Assembly: GCF_037975245.1 (NCBI RefSeq)
Contig: NC_092569.1
Location: 16,228,001-16,292,000 of the forward strand
Source: Apostichopus japonicus
Lineage: Eukaryota; Echinodermata; Holothuroidea; Aspidochirotida; Stichopodidae
Direction of reading: 5' to 3'
Length of the DNA: 64,000 bases
Shown in pieces: positions 50,703 to 64,000 of this stretch; position 1 is the first letter of the stretch, and every line of letters begins with the position of its first letter. A model generated the notes under the pieces. It searched no databases and was not told where the DNA came from. It saw nothing but the letters and a program-made list of their open reading frames with translations. The position numbers and the translations under genes were made by a program.

Positions 50703-53540
50703 AATAGACGAATGTATAATGTAGTCAATGGGCACATTCGCTAGATCTCTTCGGATCAGCCAACATGTTAAGAAAAAAGCCCATCGTCATGATTTGTGGT
50801 TATTTACTACTCAATCGTACAAAAAGAAGTTGTCGAGTTAGGGATCGGTTACTTTGTGTTTATAATGGACTGCATAACGGGCTTGATATGATAATCGCAG
50901 TATCTAACTAACCGCATTCACTTTCAAATACAGATAAAATAGTGGGAAATTTGGTAACATTCATATTGTCTAGTTAAAGGTTCCACTTGTGTGCATTTTT
51001 GCCTACAAAAAACAAGTGCTCTGTGTAAACACAAATGCTTAAAACAGTTAGTGTAACTGGAATTTTCGAAAATATGTTTCAAAAGAGCTCTTAGTCCATA
51101 GTTACTCCAGAAATAGTTTATAATATTAATGTTCAACTCCCGGTACTGTTATGATCTGCAGTCAGTCAATGCAAGTCAGTGCAAGTTTCGAGGAACTAGA
51201 TAGGATCGATATAATAGCGCCCTCTATTAAGTATGGTTGTGGCTGGAGAGCCCCATTGAATTTTCAAGTGCTTACTGCTGTCGATACTTTGCAGCTCTGA
51301 TTTTTTTGAGGGGCTCTTCTCAAACAGTGATATTCTTACGGCGATACGAATTGCATTTGGTTTATTATTATTATTATAATTATTATTATTATTATATTGG
51401 TAATTGTATTGTTGCAAAGGTAATGATATAAAAGGAAAGACCACTCAATATTCATTTGAGTTTCTGCAAAGTAAACATGGTTTGAAATTAACATTAAATG
51501 TAATACACAAGTTTAATAATATGAAAGTAAATCAATTGGCAAATTACGGAAAGTAGTCGTGTTGCGGCGTATGTAAAGCATTGAATGGTTAAAACCCTTT
51601 GGTAAGATAAATTAATTTCAATTAGTTTTGTTTTAAGCTAAGAACTAAGCTACCAGGAATTTTAGAGCTAAACTAAAACGGAATTTAAAACTTGCAAATT
51701 TGTCTATTGTTTTGTCTGATGTTATGACTATTAAACAATCTTATAAAAATGAAGGTCGAGTGACAATATGACATTGTTTAGTAACAGGGGTAGGGTAAGA
51801 TGCAGGTTGCCCCCTCCTCCTTACTTATTGCTATTGTGATCGACAGTGGTAATGCGACGCCCCGTCTGCGCATTTGCTACACCTACGGATGAACTCAAAA
51901 GCAATTTGCGGGATCGCTCTGGTTTATCAATTGAATTAGAAAACAAGAGTTTCAGATAATCAAATGATGGAATTTTTAGTCACATTTCTCTTTGTAAACC
52001 TTGAAGTATCTTTTACAAATATGGCATATTCACGAAATCCCTCCCCTCTAAATTTACGAAATGTATTGAATTTCCATCTGGGAACCCTACGCTAAATAAT
52101 AAATTAAAAGATTCCCCCAGTGACTTGGGTAGTGACTTGCATGGGACAGTGGTGAATCGAGGATTCCACAAAGGAAGGAGTGCTGCCCTGGTGTCATTAA
52201 AGCCGTCTCCTGTTCAGGGATTTTGTTGTTTTTTAACAATCAAAGAATGAACAATTCAGACGCCAAAGAGTGCATTCTGATACATATTAAGACAAATTAA
52301 ATAAATACAAGTAGTGCTAAATGCCAGTTTTTGCTAACAAATATTTTGTATGATATTGAAAAAAAAAGATGGGTGGACAGCCGTATAGAAGTAACTCAAT
52401 TCTTCTCCAACTGAATAAGGAAAGTACCACGAATGATCCATTTACCCCGACTGACCATCTAAGGTAGAGATGGGGAGGGGGGGGGGGGGTGAGGGCATGG
52501 TCTCTGTGAGCGATTATTATAAATTACGCTCCTACCTCAAATGGAAGAAGTGTGTTATATGTTTTTCTTAGCTAAGTTAACGCTCACCAAACTTCAATGT
52601 AAGTCCAGCATGTTCAAGGTTTTAACACGTGATATTTCTGCTCTTCTTGTGACTTGAAACTCCGAAATAGCTGGGTCTACTTCAAATAATTCTCCTTTTG
52701 TCTTACACACATACTAATTGTTAAACTACTGTTTCAATAGACACTATACACTTGTATTGGTAACTGGCACGTTGGCTATACATGGCACGTAATTTTATAT
52801 TCTCAAATGAAAATGTTTAGCCGCGATGAAGCCGAAAGGTTGTTCATTAAATCCCTTGAATCGACACAATTTCCTCAATTATGTTCGATTTGTTAATGTA
52901 CTTTAAAATGCAGTAATCCAGAAACAAGCAAAGATAAACAAGATTTAGTATCTAATATTGAATGATATCTTCATTTCGATGTAGTTTTAGCTAAATCAAT
53001 TAATGCTCTTGCGGATGGTTATCTTTTACTATTTATATCAACATTTTATATGGTAAAGGGTTTACTACGATTAACTGTCAAGTACTGTGTTAACAGTTAT
53101 ATTGATACTAACCTTAATAAGGATCATATTCACAGGTGTGTCAAAGTGTCTTTATTTCTGTATCTATGGGGAGGGGGGGGGGGAGTGGTAAGGGATGTAA
53201 AATACATACTTATAGGCAAAATCGTTTTTTTTTTGTAAAGAAATTTATAGACTGGCTGCTTTCCAATAAATGTATCCCATGTTATGAGTTTCGTTTTGTT
53301 ATGTGGAGTAAGGAATGTACCTTAAGTGATGAAATTTCATAAATTATGTTCAAATCGTTAATGTACTCTAAAATGCAATTATCCAGAAACAAGCAAATAT
53401 AAACATGATCATATTGAATGATTTTTGAATTCCATGTTATTTTTGGCAAATTTATTGATACTTAGGCGGATGGTTATTTATTACTTACACTTTGGTAAGT
53501 TGTATGGTAATTTAACAGTTACATTCACTATAACCTTTAA

Positions 53541-53904
53541 GGGTGTGAAGACTCGCGCAAAAAGAAACGTCTAATGCCGGTAATCTGACCTAGGTTCGAA
53601 TGAGGTGTAACAGAAGTGTTAGACACCACCATCGATCCCCCAAAACACACACACAGCTTGCTACCATGGGTAATTAGAGACTAGTCTACAGTCAGTACAT
53701 ACAGCTGCGGTCAATACCCACAGCACAGTGTACAAACTATACAGCGATGGACATCTCAGGTCCAGCTAAAGATAACAAGGTATCATGTTTCATTACTGTA
53801 CTGTCTGCATTTTGTAGCGACACGAACAAAACGTCACTTGCAAGCAACGGGGAGTTAACTTTTTCAGATGGCCGCACGCGGTTTGGGGCGAGTCTTCAAT
53901 GCCT
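53541..53904. mobile_element. Kolobok-like MITE in the D-E spacer
   Basis: Same element as at 23222-23579, 364 bp, between TTAA at 53537-53540 and 53905-53908. The A-B and B-C spacers show the uninterrupted site (AACCTTAA(A/G)..GATCATGAAT), so insertion into this spacer is directly visible. Ends are GGGTGTGAAGACTCGC and, inverted, AGGCATTGAAGACTCGCC. Confidence 0.75.
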
Positions 53905-54084
53905 TTAAAGATATCATGAATGTTTATCAGAGTAACTATTTTCTACAGGGGGGGGGGGGAGGGGGCAAACTGCTTTCAATTAAAGGTGCTAACATTATTA
54001 TCTTCGTCATCAGCTTACTGCTGTTTAAATATTCAACACACACAGGACAAAGGATTTACACTCAGGGTGGATAATTACCTGACA

Positions 54085-54090
54085 TTTATT
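54085..54090 (-). other. Candidate polyadenylation signal, gene E
   Basis: AATAAA on the minus strand about 155 nt past the stop codon, aligned with the site in gene C. Confidence 0.45.
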
Positions 54091-54245
54091 CAAAACATAT
54101 TATCAAGAAGCAGTTATCGGTTTTGACAGAGAGATATATTTAAAGTTGTTCGTCAAGTTAAATTTTCGTTCATTGTATTCGAAAGTTGTAAGTTCATTTT
54201 TCTAGAAGCACTCATTGATTGATGTTGCTGTCTGCGGCTGATGTA

Positions 54246-57200
54246 TCACACTGGACGTATCTTCATTTCTGCGTATTTTATGTTGTAATTACTTCCTGGA
54301 AGACTATACCAGTGGATGCTTTTGTAATTAGTACTTCCGGATGAGTAAAGTCCGTTGAGATTGACATTATAGTTATAAGTCTTGTACCACCACGCTCCAT
54401 GATAATTCTGGGCCAGGTTATAACTACTATGTAGGTCGTTGTCACTGTCGAATGTAGTAAATGACATGTTCCTGTAGTAAGCCATTCTATCATTCACTGT
54501 GAAAATGAAAACACGAGATGGAGATAAAATGCATGATCATATTTAAAATAGTTTTCAGTTATTTCCACACGGCATAAATTAAGAGACGGTTCATAGTATA
54601 ATTTATGTAGAATTATTGATGAATGAAACACTGTCAAATTAAACAAACAGTTTTTTTTTTAAATTTGTATTAATTCCCAAATAAATGTTGTATACACCGC
54701 TTGAAGGAATTGTTAGTGCCTTTAGATGAAACCCAAATTAATATTGATTTGCTTTATTATACTTTTGTGCTTTTTTCCCAACATTATAAGAACACAATGA
54801 TATATTTTCATTGCAAACTGACAATTTCTTTACGATTATACTGGAACCCTTTCCAACGTCAATTAATACAAACAATAAAAACGGGACAAAATGGCTAAAT
54901 TTAAACCAGTTTGTTGTCAGTATCCAATTTTCACATCACACGTTATGGATTCATTTTTACTTTATGATACACATTATGTCTATGTCAAGTATTATATCGT
55001 TGCTACGACAATGGTACCGGTATGTGGGAACCGTATATAAAATTAAATTAACCAATTATGAAGAACATTATTTTTTCATCAATGGTTTTATTTACCAAAT
55101 TATTGTATTATTGTTTGAGAAGTCTTTAAAGATTTTTACTCTGTTATTATTCTATTTTCGTTACGATTCCATTGGAACGGATATGAGGTCTTTTTAATTA
55201 TTAGAGAGGGTAAAAACAATTATGGGATGATGGGCAGATGACAAGGAAGTTGGAATAGGTTTGTTGTTATCAATTACAATGCCTTATGTCACTGTAGGTA
55301 TAAGTGTTTCAACCTGAGTTCATTTAAGGTATATCTTTCAACCTGAGTTCATTTAAGGTGCGCATTGATCATGGATTCCAACCACAATTTCACCTGACCA
55401 GCTCTCTTCCGATTTGATAACAAACAGTGTTCTAATTGAATAAAAATAGTCAGTAATTGTCTATGACCGCCGGCTGTCTACGCTTTAGCTCCCAATTTAT
55501 CGTTTATCACATGTAAGTATACTTTATTAAATCTCACATTCGAACATAATAAATAAACCAAATATAATTCATATTTATGGATATATTAAAACAGTATGTT
55601 CAGACTGACAGCGTTGACGTGTTGGATTCTTCCGGTGTTTTTTTTTATAACAACAGAAGTATAGTATAACGACCATTGCCCGGGAGGTTTGCAGTGTATC
55701 GTTGCAGATTTATGCAATGTTATTATAGACATGTAAATGAGTTCATCATCATAGATATCGTTTTTGAGATGATCATTTCTAAAAGTCTGCGCATATGCTA
55801 CATATTTGATGAATGATTACAATCACTAATGAACTGACAAATTTAAATACACGGGTTATTTTGACGACAAATGTTACAAAGGGAGGTAACGTATCAAGGT
55901 AGTAAAGCATAATTTGGTAGAGGCGTTCATAATTTCCTTGCTAATATTTAGTCCTTTGTAAGGTATTGATGGTGACAAGCAAACTCCACGAGGTTTTATA
56001 TTTACGTACCTGTAGTGCTGGAGCTATCGTAGTCTCCGAGGCCAACTAAACGATACTTAGTCTCTTCATCGCTGATCCTAAACAGGTCGTACTTCGCAAA
56101 ATAGGGATCTCCGTTCACGTTGTTTAAATCAATGCGAAGCATGTAATCCTTTTGGTTAGTTAAGAGCGATATTTTATCGTTGCCAAGCCAAAATTCCTTA
56201 TTTAGGAAACCAAAGCCATCTCGGTACTCATCCCAGTCTCTGTAAAATTCTACGGAACCATCGACCCGGCGTTGGAAGACCTGGTTTAGTTTTAAAACAA
56301 AAACATGTCATATTTGGGTTGAAAATAAAGAACAATGTGAACGATTTACGTTTGAGGGGTATGATGTATTAGCCTTAGTGTAGTTAGTGTTTAATGGTGC
56401 GTCTAACGTTGAACAGATACGGTAACCCTTGCACCATTTAGATTCTTCTTTTCAAATGGAATACATTGGTATCATATCATTTTTGCCCATATTGCGAACA
56501 GTAATATGGCTATAGAAACATTTTGAGGCACCAAAAAACTTTACACTATAAGAGAAAACAATCATACTTAGGATTATTAAGGTTACTCGTGAAGTTATTT
56601 TAAGCGTTATTAGAAACAATATCTAATACAGTAAATTTGACACTAAGTAACGTTTTCCTGAGAATTAAATCAAATTGAAAGGTATGAATAAAGAATGCAG
56701 CCCTTGTCGAACGAATAAGCACCTGTAACACAGAAAATCTGTATAATGGAATCGCTTTTTACTGACCCAATGAAGTATAAAATATCAAAACACTGCAGCA
56801 GGCACGCTAAGGAGATATGAATTAAGGCTAATATTATTTTATGTTCTTACCGTCCAGCCTCCTCCGTCAATTGAGTTATTACAGTAAACTTGAAAAGGTT
56901 CATTGGCTCCATCTGGCTTAATCAGATAAATTCCAGATTCAGAGGAACTCCCTTCACATTGGTCGTAAACTTCTTTACAATCTCGAGGATATTCTGGCAC
57001 TTGGTAGAAAAAGTAGGAAGAGTCTGTAGAAATGAAAGAAAAACTTTTAAGTGAACTACCGAACTCGATGTCCCGTTTACCTAACTCTCGATTAAGGTGA
57101 AAATCACCGTTTGAAAAACAAATGTTTGTCAAATATTATAAATAAATCTTACATACATTTTTTTGCTTGAAAGAACACCATTGAAGTACACATTGTAAAA

Positions 57201-60200
57201 TCGCAAAAAGAAACAACAAATAAACAGAATAATAATTAATGAAGTAACAGAATAACAAGCAAGTCCTGATAAGTTCTGGTAACTATTTTGTTAATTATAA
57301 AGGACAAATGTTGGCCCCCTTTTCACCGCCGCGACAAACATTAAAACAATTTCATTAATATTTTGTACTTTTCAGCCAGTGTTAAAAGCGTGCTGCTTTT
57401 CGATTTTTCGATATTTTTTATAATTTTTATTTGACCAAATTACAAAATCCAGAGTACGCCTTTCTGTGAAGTAAGAATTATGAATAATGGTGGTAGGTCT
57501 TAGTTTATATAAAATACCGCATCAAGAAACGAGAGTATAAATGCATATTAACCATATTATGTGAAGACTACAAAAGCAGAAATCACCATTTTTGTCAATT
57601 CAGATCATTAATATGACTGATTAATTACGTTCCCGTATTACTGTTTTTGATGATAGCAATTTTTTTTACAAACGGAATTGAATATTAATTGAGATAAATA
57701 CAATAAATGTATTTATTCACCAATGGGTATCTCCATAATAACAGTTTCCTAAAGGCATGAAATCCAAATTAATAATGTAAATTAAGTTTCATTCAAACAG
57801 AAATTTTAAATGAAGTAAACTAAATTAAAAAATCAATTCTAGTAGCTATGTTTGTTTAAGATTAATCGACAAATGTTGGCCTTCTTTAGACCACCGCGAA
57901 AAACGTTAAAAGGCTCTCAGTTTTGCTTACTATAAGTTGTTTTCAGACAGCTTTAAAAGCTGGTTAGTTTTCGTTTTACAGTAGTGTTTGTAACCAAATT
58001 AAACAATCCACAATACGTCTTTATGTAAAGAAAGTATTTAATAAATATTAACAACTCCATGATGATATAAGGTAGTAGGTATTGGTACATATTTAATAAC
58101 CACATCACGAATCGGAAGTATAACCGCATATTAAACTAATGTATGTAAAACAAAGATGAAATCACAATAATTATCTATCAAAATCAATGATATAAATAAC
58201 TTATTTAGCTAGATGAATCCTTTATATCGATGGGTACCTCTAAATTAAAAAAAAAAAAAAAATGAAAATTACATTCATACTTGCAATGTCCATTTTAGAA
58301 CGTGTAGATTTTTTCTTTGTTAAAGATTCATGTAAAAGTTCATTGAAATAGTAAACACAAAATGAATAAGAATGACACATTTTCTTACCTCCAGTGCTTC
58401 TTTTGTTCCTGCCAGAATTTTCCCGTCCAACATTCTAAAATGGAGATATGAAAATTGAAACATCAAAGTCAACAAATTCACTAAAAGGACATTCCGATAG
58501 GCAGGAGGGACTCGTTTGTAAAGGGTACTTACCGCCGAATTCAATTAAGTTCCAAAGCATTTTTAAGTTGCTGTTAATCTTTGGTTAAAGTTTAATGTAG
58601 TGAAATCAAGGATCATTAACTATGTCACCATTGGGTCATCTTAATCATTTCACTGATAGAGAAGCAGTTACTTTGACCTATCGTGTGACAAGGTTTCGGT
58701 AATATTCGTATAAAATATCTTTCTCTTTTACTCAGATATTTAGCTTCTTTGTAGGAAACATTACGGGAAATCAAGAGACACTATTCCAACACTCTATCCC
58801 AACACAGTTTAACTATTCAGTTCATAACGTATATAGAACTTTCGTTAAGCCGTGACATATTTTAATGAACACAAAATGTGTTTCTATTTGATAGTGTATT
58901 GTCGTTCTGTTTACTTCTTGGCATACATGTTTGAAGAAACTTTTCAAATTATTTTTGAACCTATTAAGATGACAGAATGACTGAAGAAACAAGTTACACA
59001 CTCATTGCTATTGTTGTCCTGTTTCCCGCCCTTATATTGAATAACCTAGATAAAACAATAATATGTGGCGATGAATTTTCGCGACATGAAGTGAGAAAGT
59101 AATATGATTCGTTCTGGACGTTCACAATTTTCATAAATATATCTCATATTAATGGTCATGTTGTGTTTGTGTAGTAAAGGGAAATACGACTATAGTAGTG
59201 CTTACTTGAATTTATTATCGTTTAATTAGAAATTAAGGATTGATGAAAATATTGCGAATTGACTTTCATGTACATACAAATGCGTCTCGAATTATCCTGG
59301 TTAAATAAGTCGCTTTCGTATCTCTGAGCCATTTCTTCATTTTGTCATGTCACCTTGTTCTTTTATTATTATTTTTTTCAGAATAAGCTGAATGAATAGC
59401 CCAGCTTCAGCTTGAAACATAATTTACATTGATAAGAAAGTTTAGAGATTTATCTAAAATAGTACTAAGTACGGAAGGTACTCTCACCGTTTCTTCCCTT
59501 CAAGGTTATGTTTGCTTAGTAAGTTCTACCAGTTTGGCCTTATGACACATATGATGTATTTGTTAGTTATGATCTAGAATACTTTTAAAAAATTCCTTCA
59601 TAAACTTACACAACAGATTTAATTTGCTACAATTAAAGCTATATGGAATGCATCGTATTAAGCAATGTTGTGTTTAAGAACTTGGAAAACTTCAACGCAC
59701 TGATATTGACAACATTTTATCATCAACTGTAATATTCGCTTTCTGTGTTGTTCAAAAATTGAAATGGATTCCTTATTGCCTTCTCCATTTTTTTCAAATG
59801 TTTCCAAAGATAAATCCTTTTTGAATGTTTTATATAAAAAATTATTCGTTAACATAAACTAGCAGCGTTTCTCCATTAGAATCACTAATACAAATCCTAA
59901 TCTAATCTAATAAATCTGGAAAGACATATTTATTTGAGAGATATTTTACAGGCCTTTATTAATACATACGATTCAACAATGTTATTAAGCCTATAAACCC
60001 TAATATGCTATTTTAACCAGTCTCAGTCATAACGACTTGTTCAGTTTTCCTTTGTAGTAATACGGCGTACTTTTGACGTTTATATTCAACACTACAACAC
60101 AGTTTAAGGCAATGATTGATTCTTGTCATTTGTTTAAACTGTTATTAAAATATTTGGATATTCCATCGCTATGTCGTCGATGTCAAGCCAAGGAAAACAT

Positions 60201-62259
60201 GTTCTAAGAACACGGAAGAGAACAATTTATTTTTTATTTTTAATAAAAAAAATTGAGTCTCTCGGTAGAATATATAACTTTCAGTAGTGCGTGTCCCGAT
60301 TAGATACTTAAAAGTTTGGTAAATGTTGTTCTTTGGTTAACTTACAGAGTTAAACAAGCCGAAGCAACGTTATTCTCTCCTTGGTATATTGGGTTGTGTT
60401 TATGGTAAGTTTAATTAATGAAATATATAACGAAAGTAATATAAAGTTATTGTTTAATATATATGTCCTCTTACTTGGTAGATTCACATCGAATATTATC
60501 TATTCAATATTTACATCAAGTGTTTGTGATTTATGAGTATAACTTATGATTCTAAGGCATCATTCCACAAGATTTAATATGAATATAGAGACGTTTTAAG
60601 TTTGATCGATTGCTCTGAGTTTCTGAGATTCGGCAGCAAAGTGTCAAGAGCGTTAACATTTGTTAAAAGTAATAATTTATTGGTTTCCTAAGTAATTCAC
60701 AGTAAGTAATAGACTGACATTTGAGTATCAAGTTTTTAACTATTTTGATTTCTTCATTGATTCCTTAATGAAGTTACTTGCTATTTGGAAAGGTATCAGT
60801 GAAAACACATTTGTCAAATTTATATATTTCTTGGCGCAAAAAAGAGAATGCCTATCCAAGAATATCATCAATTACAGGTTAAGGACTGATTACTGGTAAA
60901 AGCGACATTTATCATAACATGTAAATAATTTTCGCTACCAAATTACATCCAACAGAATATATAATACATATTCAATGAATGGGAAATACATATTTATTTG
61001 AGAGAAATTTTAGAGGCCATAATGATTAAACACGATACAACGGTGACATGAAACATAGACTGAAATATGATATTTTACTCAGTCCCCTAAAAAAGATTGT
61101 TTGATATTCATTTGCACTGATATGCGGGACTTTGGCCAGACATATCCGAAGTTCCTGTTGTAAACTTGATGAAATAAAGTCGATATGTATTCTTTTCAAC
61201 TTTTCAACTGCTATGAAAAGAAATCCTATCAAGAATTCCTTGGTGAGATGTCAAGGAAAGAACGCGCTCAAAACACAGGAGAAAACAAACTACAATGTCG
61301 ATTGATATAAACAATGAGTCTTGCGGTAGAATAAATACATTTCTATAATAGTGGGTATCGTGAGTAGATATTCACAATTGCCAAAATCGTTGCTTTGTTT
61401 ATTTTTTACATAATTAAACAAGTCAAGACAACTTTATTCTTTTTTGTCTACTTTTAATCTGCTTTAGTCTTAAATGTAATAAACGGAATATAAATTTGAC
61501 ATTTGAAATTATTGGATCTCATTTTCTTGATATATAAAAGATAATCGCTTGAATCATTCCCGTAACTTAAGTTTTTATGATTTATGAGTATTTTTATTTT
61601 ATTTAAGACATCATTTAACCGTTTAATCTTACTAACCTAATCCATTAATAAGAAAATATTAAGTTTTATCAATGGTTCAAATAGTTCCTACTATTGTTTC
61701 AATGCATTAAGTTATTGGTATTGCACTGTATCATGTATCTAGCAAGTTACCTTCCGTCATGTATTTTTTAAATATATATTTCAATTGCTAAAAATGGATA
61801 TTGGAACTATGTTTGTACTATAGGATTGATGTACTAAGTTGGAAGCCAGTTAACGATGGATCAAGGAAAAACGTGATCGTTTCGACGAAATATGGGCAAG
61901 TCATTGTCAATTTTAAATTGCTTATTGTATTCGTTAACAAAAGGAATTATTATCGTTGTTTCGAGAAAATAACTGATATTTAGACCCCCTTTCAAACCTA
62001 TCCATATTAATGATATGGTGTAATTAAACTTATTATATTTTATTGTGCACACCGACAATAATGTCAAACAGCATGGTAAAGAGAAACTGAAAATCATATG
62101 TAGTTTAAAAATGATTGAGTTAGAAAATAATTTATCACAATTAAATATTCAACTTCAACTTGAATTTGTTAAAAGATAAAGGAAACTTACGGTTTCTGCC
62201 TGAAAAGCTGGAAGTTGAGAGAAGAGTCCCAAAACACAAAATGTTAGGATGAACTGCAT
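54246..62259 (-). CDS. FREP gene E, secreted fibrinogen-like domain protein (269 aa)
   Basis: Complete gene. Exons: 62191-62259, 58389-58434, 56851-57023, 56010-56280, 54246-54496; total 810 nt, 269 aa plus TGA. Introns 1-4 are 3756, 1365, 570 and 1513 nt. Signal peptide MQFILTFCVLGLF, micro-exon with RNKR, then DSSYFFYQVPEYPRDC (Val where the others have Glu). The fibrinogen-like domain has [45 protein letters not shown] and KYAEMKIRP. No cysteine follows the first domain disulfide. Sequons are NNS (exon 3) and NMS (exon 5). The copy is a patchwork: exon 3 and its intron border resemble gene B (acceptor CTACAG), exon 4 resembles D ([14 protein letters not shown]), while the upstream region matches gene C. 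It is the right-most gene in the window. Confidence 0.92.
55309..55360. repeat. 29-bp minisatellite, 2 units, gene E intron 4
   Basis: Same unit and period as the three-copy array in gene B intron 4. Confidence 0.78.
57302..58240. repeat. Intron 2 internal tandem duplication, gene E copy
   Basis: Units start at GGACAAATGTTGGCC (57302) and CGACAAATGTTGGCC (57867), period about 565 bp. Confidence 0.64.
60250..61440. repeat. Intron 1 internal duplication, gene E copy
   Basis: Anchors CTCGGTAGAATATATAAC (60261) and TTGCGGTAGAATAAATAC (61321), spaced about 1.06 kb. Confidence 0.6.
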
Positions 62260-62964
62260 CTTGACGATTTTTTCTGGTCTTGACGATCACAAATCTCAAG
62301 AAGGAATGAAGTAAACTTTCTGGCAGTGTACCAGTTCAACCACTTTATGTGCATACCCTACGTTCTATGACGTGGTTGTTGACACGTGTCACCGAAGAGC
62401 TGATTAACCATTTACATTTATACTAATTGTTACAACCCGGATGATCACGTAAATAAAAACATAAGCTAACAGTTTTTCTATTGTCCCTTAAAGAGTAACA
62501 TTTATGATAATTACTATTAGTCCATTTTTATAGCTTTAATTGTATAGACGTAATGCGATGTCACTTTAATGGTCATATTAGTTATATTGCATTCATATAC
62601 AATCTTAAACCAATTCAGAATATCTCTTTCGATAACACAAATTTTATCGCATATATATTACATTTTGCTTTTTAACCTTTCGCCTATAAGTAAGTTTGAA
62701 TCCTAACGTACTACTTTCAATTAACCGAGTTTCGTCTCCTGCAGCTTACCATCAACACTTTAATGATGTTAAGGAAACTCCTGTAAAGCCCATTAAGCAG
62801 TGCCAAAATTGAACTATATATCTACAACCAAGCCTTAGGATACCATTCAACAGTATCAAACCTCAATATCTATTTATTTTTTTAAAATAAAATCCAACCA
62901 ACGCTCTCTACAAGTTGCCATGTGTTTGTGATATTACCCAGGATGCAACGTTTGCATGACGTCA
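62260..62964 (-). promoter_or_regulatory. Gene E promoter and 5'UTR
   Basis: TATA box AGTATAAATG at 62415-62424, palindrome GACACGTGTC at 62381-62390, CRE TGACGTCA at 62957-62964 beside TTTGCA. Confidence 0.7.
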
Positions 62965-64000
62965 CACATGCACCTCGGCAGAGTTAGACTTGCCGCTATG
63001 CAGATTCTCTCGTAGTACCGCTGCACACAAAACAACGCTGGCGTACGGTATATGCTGAAACTGCTAAACTATCAATAATTTTCAAATTATTACAACGGTT
63101 GAACTGGACTTTATTATCCAGAAATTTAAAGAAAAATAACTTAAGTTACCTTGTAGCCATCTTGCGTTCGATTTTGAGTAATGTATACAGACGAGATGTA
63201 GCCTAGGCCTAAATAGTGTATCGTCCAAATATCCACAATCGTAGTTCAGGTAACAAGTATAGTTACTATATAACTTAGTCATAGTAACACTACTCAACAT
63301 ACTGTACTCGATCATCACTTCGTCGATGAAAAGTATCGTTTATTCGAGCAATTCAACATGACTGAGGCCCACATTATCCCAGATGACCATTGCGTAGAAC
63401 TGACTCCATCACCCTGACATAAGGTGCCACAAAGTATTAGTAATTTCAGAAGAAAGTGATCGAGCCATAGTTTAAAATTCGGAAGCAAACAATCTGCGTC
63501 TGTGTTAACAGTCATCTTGCAAAATACCAATTTATTTATAAACGACATTAAGCGTACGTATGTATCTATCCTTCAAAATTGGTTAAATATTCTACATTTA
63601 CTTGAAGTATGAAGATGTTTAGTTATTACACCACTGGCAAGTTACTACCAATTTCAGCTTTCAATGTATCGATAACCGTCATAGTTGCTGGCAAGTTTTA
63701 TTAAAATGCTTAGAATCTTTTTTTCTTTCATCAGTAATCTCATTTACCCCTTGATTATCCTAGGAGTTTGCCAAGTCTATCTACATTTCAAATCAGTAAA
63801 GAAGCTCTCCTTTAAGCTTGTAATATACTTTTTTTCATCTATAAGAAACTCATCCGTACCAAGTTTCTTTTCGCCAGCCTGATGGCAAAAAAATGAAATT
63901 TATATGCTCCCTTGTTCACTCTTTCCCACGTCTACTAGCTCCCTTGTCCATAATTGTCTTTTTGGATTATTGTATATACATGTTATATATGTATACTACG
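62965..64000. other. Upstream region of gene E (class II, truncated by window)
   Basis: Conserved block at about 63100-63590, followed by the class II sequence starting TTAGTTATTACACCACTGGC, nearly the same as 35380-35762 upstream of gene C. No gene seen. Confidence 0.55.

Larger units (their letters stand above)
48731..54245. other. D-E intergenic spacer (class I)
   Basis: Conserved block (about 48900-49500), expanded minisatellite (49564-49618), G-quadruplex motif (50677-50702), TTA microsatellite (51361-51395), poly-G tracts (52477-52488, 53166-53180, 53949-53966), duplicated unit (about 52.85-53.56 kb) and a MITE inserted in its second half. No gene seen. Confidence 0.58.

Noticed and set aside
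1-64000. CRISPR arrays, tRNA or rRNA genes, bacterial or viral genome segments
   Set aside because: Looked for and not seen; repeats here are duplicated genes, intron units, transposons and simple sequence.

Overview
This is eukaryotic (animal) genomic DNA: AT-rich, with GT-AG introns, TATA promoters and degenerate transposons. No operons, CRISPR arrays, tRNA or rRNA genes were seen. The window is dominated by a head-to-tail array of five fibrinogen-related protein (FREP) genes, all on the minus strand and repeating about every 13-16 kb. I call them genes A (partial, left edge), B, C, D and E. Each has five exons: a signal-peptide exon of 69 nt, a 46-nt micro-exon, a 173-nt exon starting the fibrinogen-like domain, a 271-nt exon and a last exon of about 250 nt. 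Mature transcripts would encode secreted proteins of about 269-271 aa. The single-domain, roughly 270-residue layout resembles the FReP-A type known from sea cucumbers, so an echinoderm, perhaps a holothurian, is my best guess. That is an inference without a database search.

Layout: gene A exons 1-3 lie at 1-4866. The A-B spacer runs to about 10.2 kb. Gene B is at 10238-17969 and carries a 1-nt deletion in exon 4, so it is probably a pseudogene. The B-C spacer (18.0-27.2 kb) holds a 3.9-kb P-superfamily DNA transposon with 31-bp terminal inverted repeats, an 8-bp target duplication and a nested MITE. Gene C is at 27185-34015 (intact). The C-D spacer contains a broken LINE endonuclease fragment. 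Gene D is at 39762-48014 (intact, with a divergent last exon). The D-E spacer carries a second copy of the MITE. Gene E is at 54246-62259 (intact), and its upstream region runs to the window end.

All five genes share a promoter with a TATA box, a CACGTG palindrome near the expected transcription start and a perfect TGACGTCA (CRE) site about 0.54-0.56 kb upstream of the TATA box. The array therefore looks built for coordinated expression of a family of secreted recognition lectins. The copies are mosaics: exons, introns and spacers group differently from block to block, as expected from unequal crossing-over and gene conversion. Introns 1 and 2 each contain an older internal duplication present in every gene. 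Unusual protein features are a furin-type RNKR motif encoded by the micro-exon, loss of the second fibrinogen-domain disulfide in B, C and E with a displaced cysteine pair in D, and an extra cysteine near the domain start.
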